A DNA stretch of 8,433 nt, from positions 1 through 8,433 of the forward strand of contig JAGCOQ010000132.1 in NCBI GenBank assembly GCA_017642625.1. The letters are read 5' to 3'. Origin of the DNA: Alphaproteobacteria bacterium (lineage in GTDB: Bacteria; Pseudomonadota; Alphaproteobacteria; Rs-D84). The notes below the pieces were generated by a model. The model worked only from the letters and a program-made list of their open reading frames with translations, was not told the origin of the DNA and searched no databases. Below, one piece after another: positions 6,608 through 8,433 of this stretch. Each line of letters opens with the position of its first letter. Position 1 is the stretch's first letter. The translations under genes were made by a program, and so were the position numbers.

Positions 6608-7834
6608 ATGCTGAAGCATTTTATGCGCTTTTTAATAATTTTAATTACGATGCAATTATGTATCGGTGATGTTTATGCTATTGGGGCAAATGGGGATTGC
6701 TCCGCAGAAGATGCCGTGTGTGATCCTAAGTTTTGGTGCCAACCTATTCCAGAAGGACAACCTGGTGCTGGTGGAAAAACCTGCCAACCCTGTACCAACG
6801 GCCCGACCGATAAAGAAGGTAAAAAATGTGGTGAAACTGACGCGGCATGCCAATATACTGGCAATGGTGGCAATTCCAATAATTGTCCATGGAAAATGAC
6901 CTGCTCTGTTGGATACGTATGGAACCAATCGCAAAACAAGTGTGAACAATGTGACGATCACTACACATCCAAATCTGTGATTGTAACATATGATGGCACA
7001 GGATACGATACCATGCCAGCTACGCTACCCGTGTGTGAAGGGGAAGTGTATGAAATACAGTTTAATACCGGCACGCTGGACCAGGAAAAAATAAAAGAGA
7101 GTCCTATTCCTCCTGCCATTTATGAAAAATATGGAACTGGATTCTCGCTAAGTCAAACTGCAAGCCCAATAATGGTTGTTCCACCGTTCATTACCCCATT
7201 GATTGGTACGAATGAATTTTTGGGCTATTATACAGAAGCAACTGGTGGCGTTCAGATATTTAAAGCGAATGGCGAAGCAACCGATACCCTCACAAACACA
7301 TATTTTACCCAAGACACAATTCTTTATGCACATTGGGGTGATGCAAAAAAGTATAGGATTGTACTAACCGTTGGTACCAGTTACGTGGCGATAGACAAAC
7401 AGAATCATTGCATCCAAGGAGAAACGAGTTGTGTACTGGATGTCTCTGAACTTACTTGTGGTGCTGGATTTTATTTAAAAAACAACACAACAACACAGGT
7501 CAGTTGCAACGATATAACAAATTGCGGCGAAGTAAGAAGAACTGGCGACACTGTGACATATAGGCCAAATACGACCGCTCTACACTATATCATAGAAAAT
7601 GAAACAATTACAGTAAACATCGGATCGTTATCTGATGCATGTCCGGTGGGAAGTTACTGTCCAGCATGCGACAACATCCCTTGTCCGTTAAGTTCAACCA
7701 CCGATGGAACTGGAAAAACTAAAGTATCTGATTGTTTTTGGACAGCCAACACCGTATTCAAAGATTCTTCTGGAAAAACATTTACCCTGCCCGTTGAAGA
7801 AGGCACCCATATACAGTTGAGAGTAACAAATTAA
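6608..7834 (+). CDS. Exported cysteine-rich protein with InlB-type repeat, 408 residues
   Basis: I chose the ATG at 6608, with TTGGA eight bases upstream. A TTG directly after the preceding stop (6596) would add only four residues. Residues 1-24 are a signal peptide ending VYA. The mature chain has 22 cysteines. Residues 31-115 hold eleven of them in EGF- or growth-factor-receptor-like spacing, including CQPC, CSVGYVWN and CEQC. Residues about 148-243 form one Listeria-Bacteroides (InlB B-type) repeat: the strand YEIQFNTG, a YGTGFSL segment, FLGYYTEATGG, and the hallmark ending DTILYAHWG. Residues 268-306 carry further cysteines with CGAGFYL. Residues 345-376 contain CPVGSYCPAC and a CPLSS segment, recalling GCC2/GCC3-type modules. 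These repeats are usually found on surface or secreted proteins, where they are structural or adhesive. No membrane anchor is visible, so it is probably secreted or held by partners. Its stop shares TTAA with pth. Confidence 0.88.
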   Translation: MLKHFMRFLIILITMQLCIGDVYAIGANGDCSAEDAVCDPKFWCQPIPEGQPGAGGKTCQPCTNGPTDKEGKKCGETDAACQYTGNGGNSNNCPWKMTCSVGYVWNQSQNKCEQCDDHYTSKSVIVTYDGTGYDTMPATLPVCEGEVYEIQFNTGTLDQEKIKESPIPPAIYEKYGTGFSLSQTASPIMVVPPFITPLIGTNEFLGYYTEATGGVQIFKANGEATDTLTNTYFTQDTILYAHWGDAKKYRIVLTVGTSYVAIDKQNHCIQGETSCVLDVSELTCGAGFYLKNNTTTQVSCNDITNCGEVRRTGDTVTYRPNTTALHYIIENETITVNIGSLSDACPVGSYCPACDNIPCPLSSTTDGTGKTKVSDCFWTANTVFKDSSGKTFTLPVEEGTHIQLRVTN

Positions 7835-8352
7835 AACAACTTGATTGTTTTGATTGCGGTGGCGATGGCGGGCATTTGTTCGTCGCCGATACGCCCCAGC
7901 ACCCAATCCGCCGGATCAATTTGTAAGTTATAGTCGCGCGGGTGCCCAATTCCAATTCTTATGCGTCGATAGTCCGCGCCAACCGCGGCATCAATTGACT
8001 TTATGCCGTTGTGACCCGCACTGCCCCCGCCGACTTTTTCTTTGACCGCGCCGACTTTTACATCCATATCGTCGTGAATCACGATTATATTCTCAACCGG
8101 CACCTTGTAAAACCGCGCCAGCGCACCAACCGCATTTCCCGACAAATTCATAAAGGTCATTGGTCGCGCAAAAATAACCTTGTACCCATAAATAAATGTA
8201 TGATAAGTCATTGCTTCGTGTTCAGATTTCCACGTTGCGTCATCACCCGCCAAATATTCCACCGCCATAAACCCGACATTGTGTCGAGTGCGCGCATATT
8301 CGGCCCCCGGATTACCCAGTCCAACGACTAAAATGGGTTTATTTTCTTGCAT
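7831..8352 (-). CDS. pth: Peptidyl-tRNA hydrolase
   Basis: This cytoplasmic enzyme cleaves the ester bond of peptidyl-tRNAs that drop off ribosomes, recycling tRNA; it is normally essential. The family signatures are all present: GLGNPG (residues 11-16) with Asn14, TRHNVGF with catalytic His24, PMTFMNLSG with Asn69, IHDDMD with Asp94, GGGSAGHNG with Asn115, and YRRIRIGIGHP. These correspond to Asn10, His20, Asn68, Asp93 and Asn114 of the E. coli enzyme. The length is 173 residues against 194 in E. coli. The core is complete, but the chain ends at AIKTIKLF, so most of the usual C-terminal helix is missing. The ATG at 8352 has a weak AGAG-type ribosome site. It faces the 408-residue gene and both stops lie in the four bases TTAA. 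It is unrelated in function to the envelope genes around it and is the best taxonomic anchor in the window. Confidence 0.97.
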   Translation of the reverse strand: MQENKPILVVGLGNPGAEYARTRHNVGFMAVEYLAGDDATWKSEHEAMTYHTFIYGYKVIFARPMTFMNLSGNAVGALARFYKVPVENIIVIHDDMDVKVGAVKEKVGGGSAGHNGIKSIDAAVGADYRRIRIGIGHPRDYNLQIDPADWVLGRIGDEQMPAIATAIKTIKLF

Positions 8353-8398
8353 ATCAACATCTCTTTTTCTACTATATTATCATACAAAAGGGGAAAAA
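8353..8398. promoter_or_regulatory. Short divergent promoter region between pth and the next gene
   Basis: These 46 AT-rich bases separate two divergent starts. On the minus strand GATAAT (8376-8381) matches five of six -10 bases and would leave a pth leader of roughly 16 bases. On the plus strand TATTAT (8375-8380) is a possible -10 for the following gene. No convincing -35 element is seen for either, so the two promoters may overlap. Confidence 0.3.
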
Positions 8399-8433
8399 AT
8401 GAAATTAAATTACGCATCTTTTTTAACCGCTGC
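8399..8433 (+). CDS. Start of an unidentified gene, cut by the right edge
   Basis: An ATG at 8399 is preceded by AAAAGGGG with a five-base A spacer, a strong ribosome site of the same type as at 720 and 6155. Only eleven complete codons are visible (MKLNYASFLTA), compatible with the beginning of a signal peptide but too short to identify. It is called mainly on the ribosome site and the divergent arrangement with pth. Confidence 0.55.
   Translation, partial: MKLNYASFLTA

Noticed and set aside
6155..7834. Recent horizontal transfer of the lipoprotein and InlB-repeat genes based on low GC
   Set aside because: The lipoprotein rows are AT-rich, but sampled rows of the following gene range from 35% to 43% GC, close to the neighbours. 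Composition alone does not support transfer.

Overview
The window looks like a chromosomal piece from a moderately AT-rich alphaproteobacterium, probably an uncultured host-associated or gut lineage. That placement is an inference. It rests on the peptidyl-tRNA hydrolase sequence, which reads as alphaproteobacterial (PMTFMNLSG, GGGSAGHNG, YRRIRIGIGHP), on Gram-negative exported proteins (two beta-barrel-like proteins and a lipoprotein), and on compact gene packing. Apart from the tRNA and pth, every complete gene encodes an exported protein, and most match no named family I can assign with confidence.

Layout. Positions 1-2935 hold a leftward run of three genes, probably one operon. In transcription order they are a 512-residue outer-membrane barrel-like protein with a Tyr/Thr/Ser-rich linker, a 201-residue periplasmic protein, and a second barrel-like protein that starts with GTG and runs off the left edge. 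Positions 2936-3182 are the only sizeable intergenic space. It carries AT-rich divergent promoter sequence and a complete tRNA-Leu with anticodon AAG, which is unusual. Positions 3183-7834 hold a rightward run of three genes: a 984-residue cysteine-rich protein with a Thr/Arg/Asn-rich linker and recurrent C-x6-C helical modules, a 146-residue lipoprotein, and a 408-residue cysteine-rich protein with an InlB-type (Listeria-Bacteroides) repeat. Their spacing of 17 and 12 bases suggests co-transcription. Positions 7831-8352 hold pth on the minus strand, tail-to-tail with the previous gene and sharing the palindrome TTAA as both stop codons. A further rightward gene begins at 8399 and leaves the window.

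How the parts may fit together (inference). The two divergent operons read as cell-envelope gene sets. The left one supplies barrel proteins. The right one supplies large disulfide-rich exported proteins together with a lipoprotein that could anchor or place them. The most novel-looking element is the 984-residue protein and its two downstream partners. Nothing resembles a defence system, a CRISPR array or a mobile element, and no stretch over 300 bases lacks a gene.
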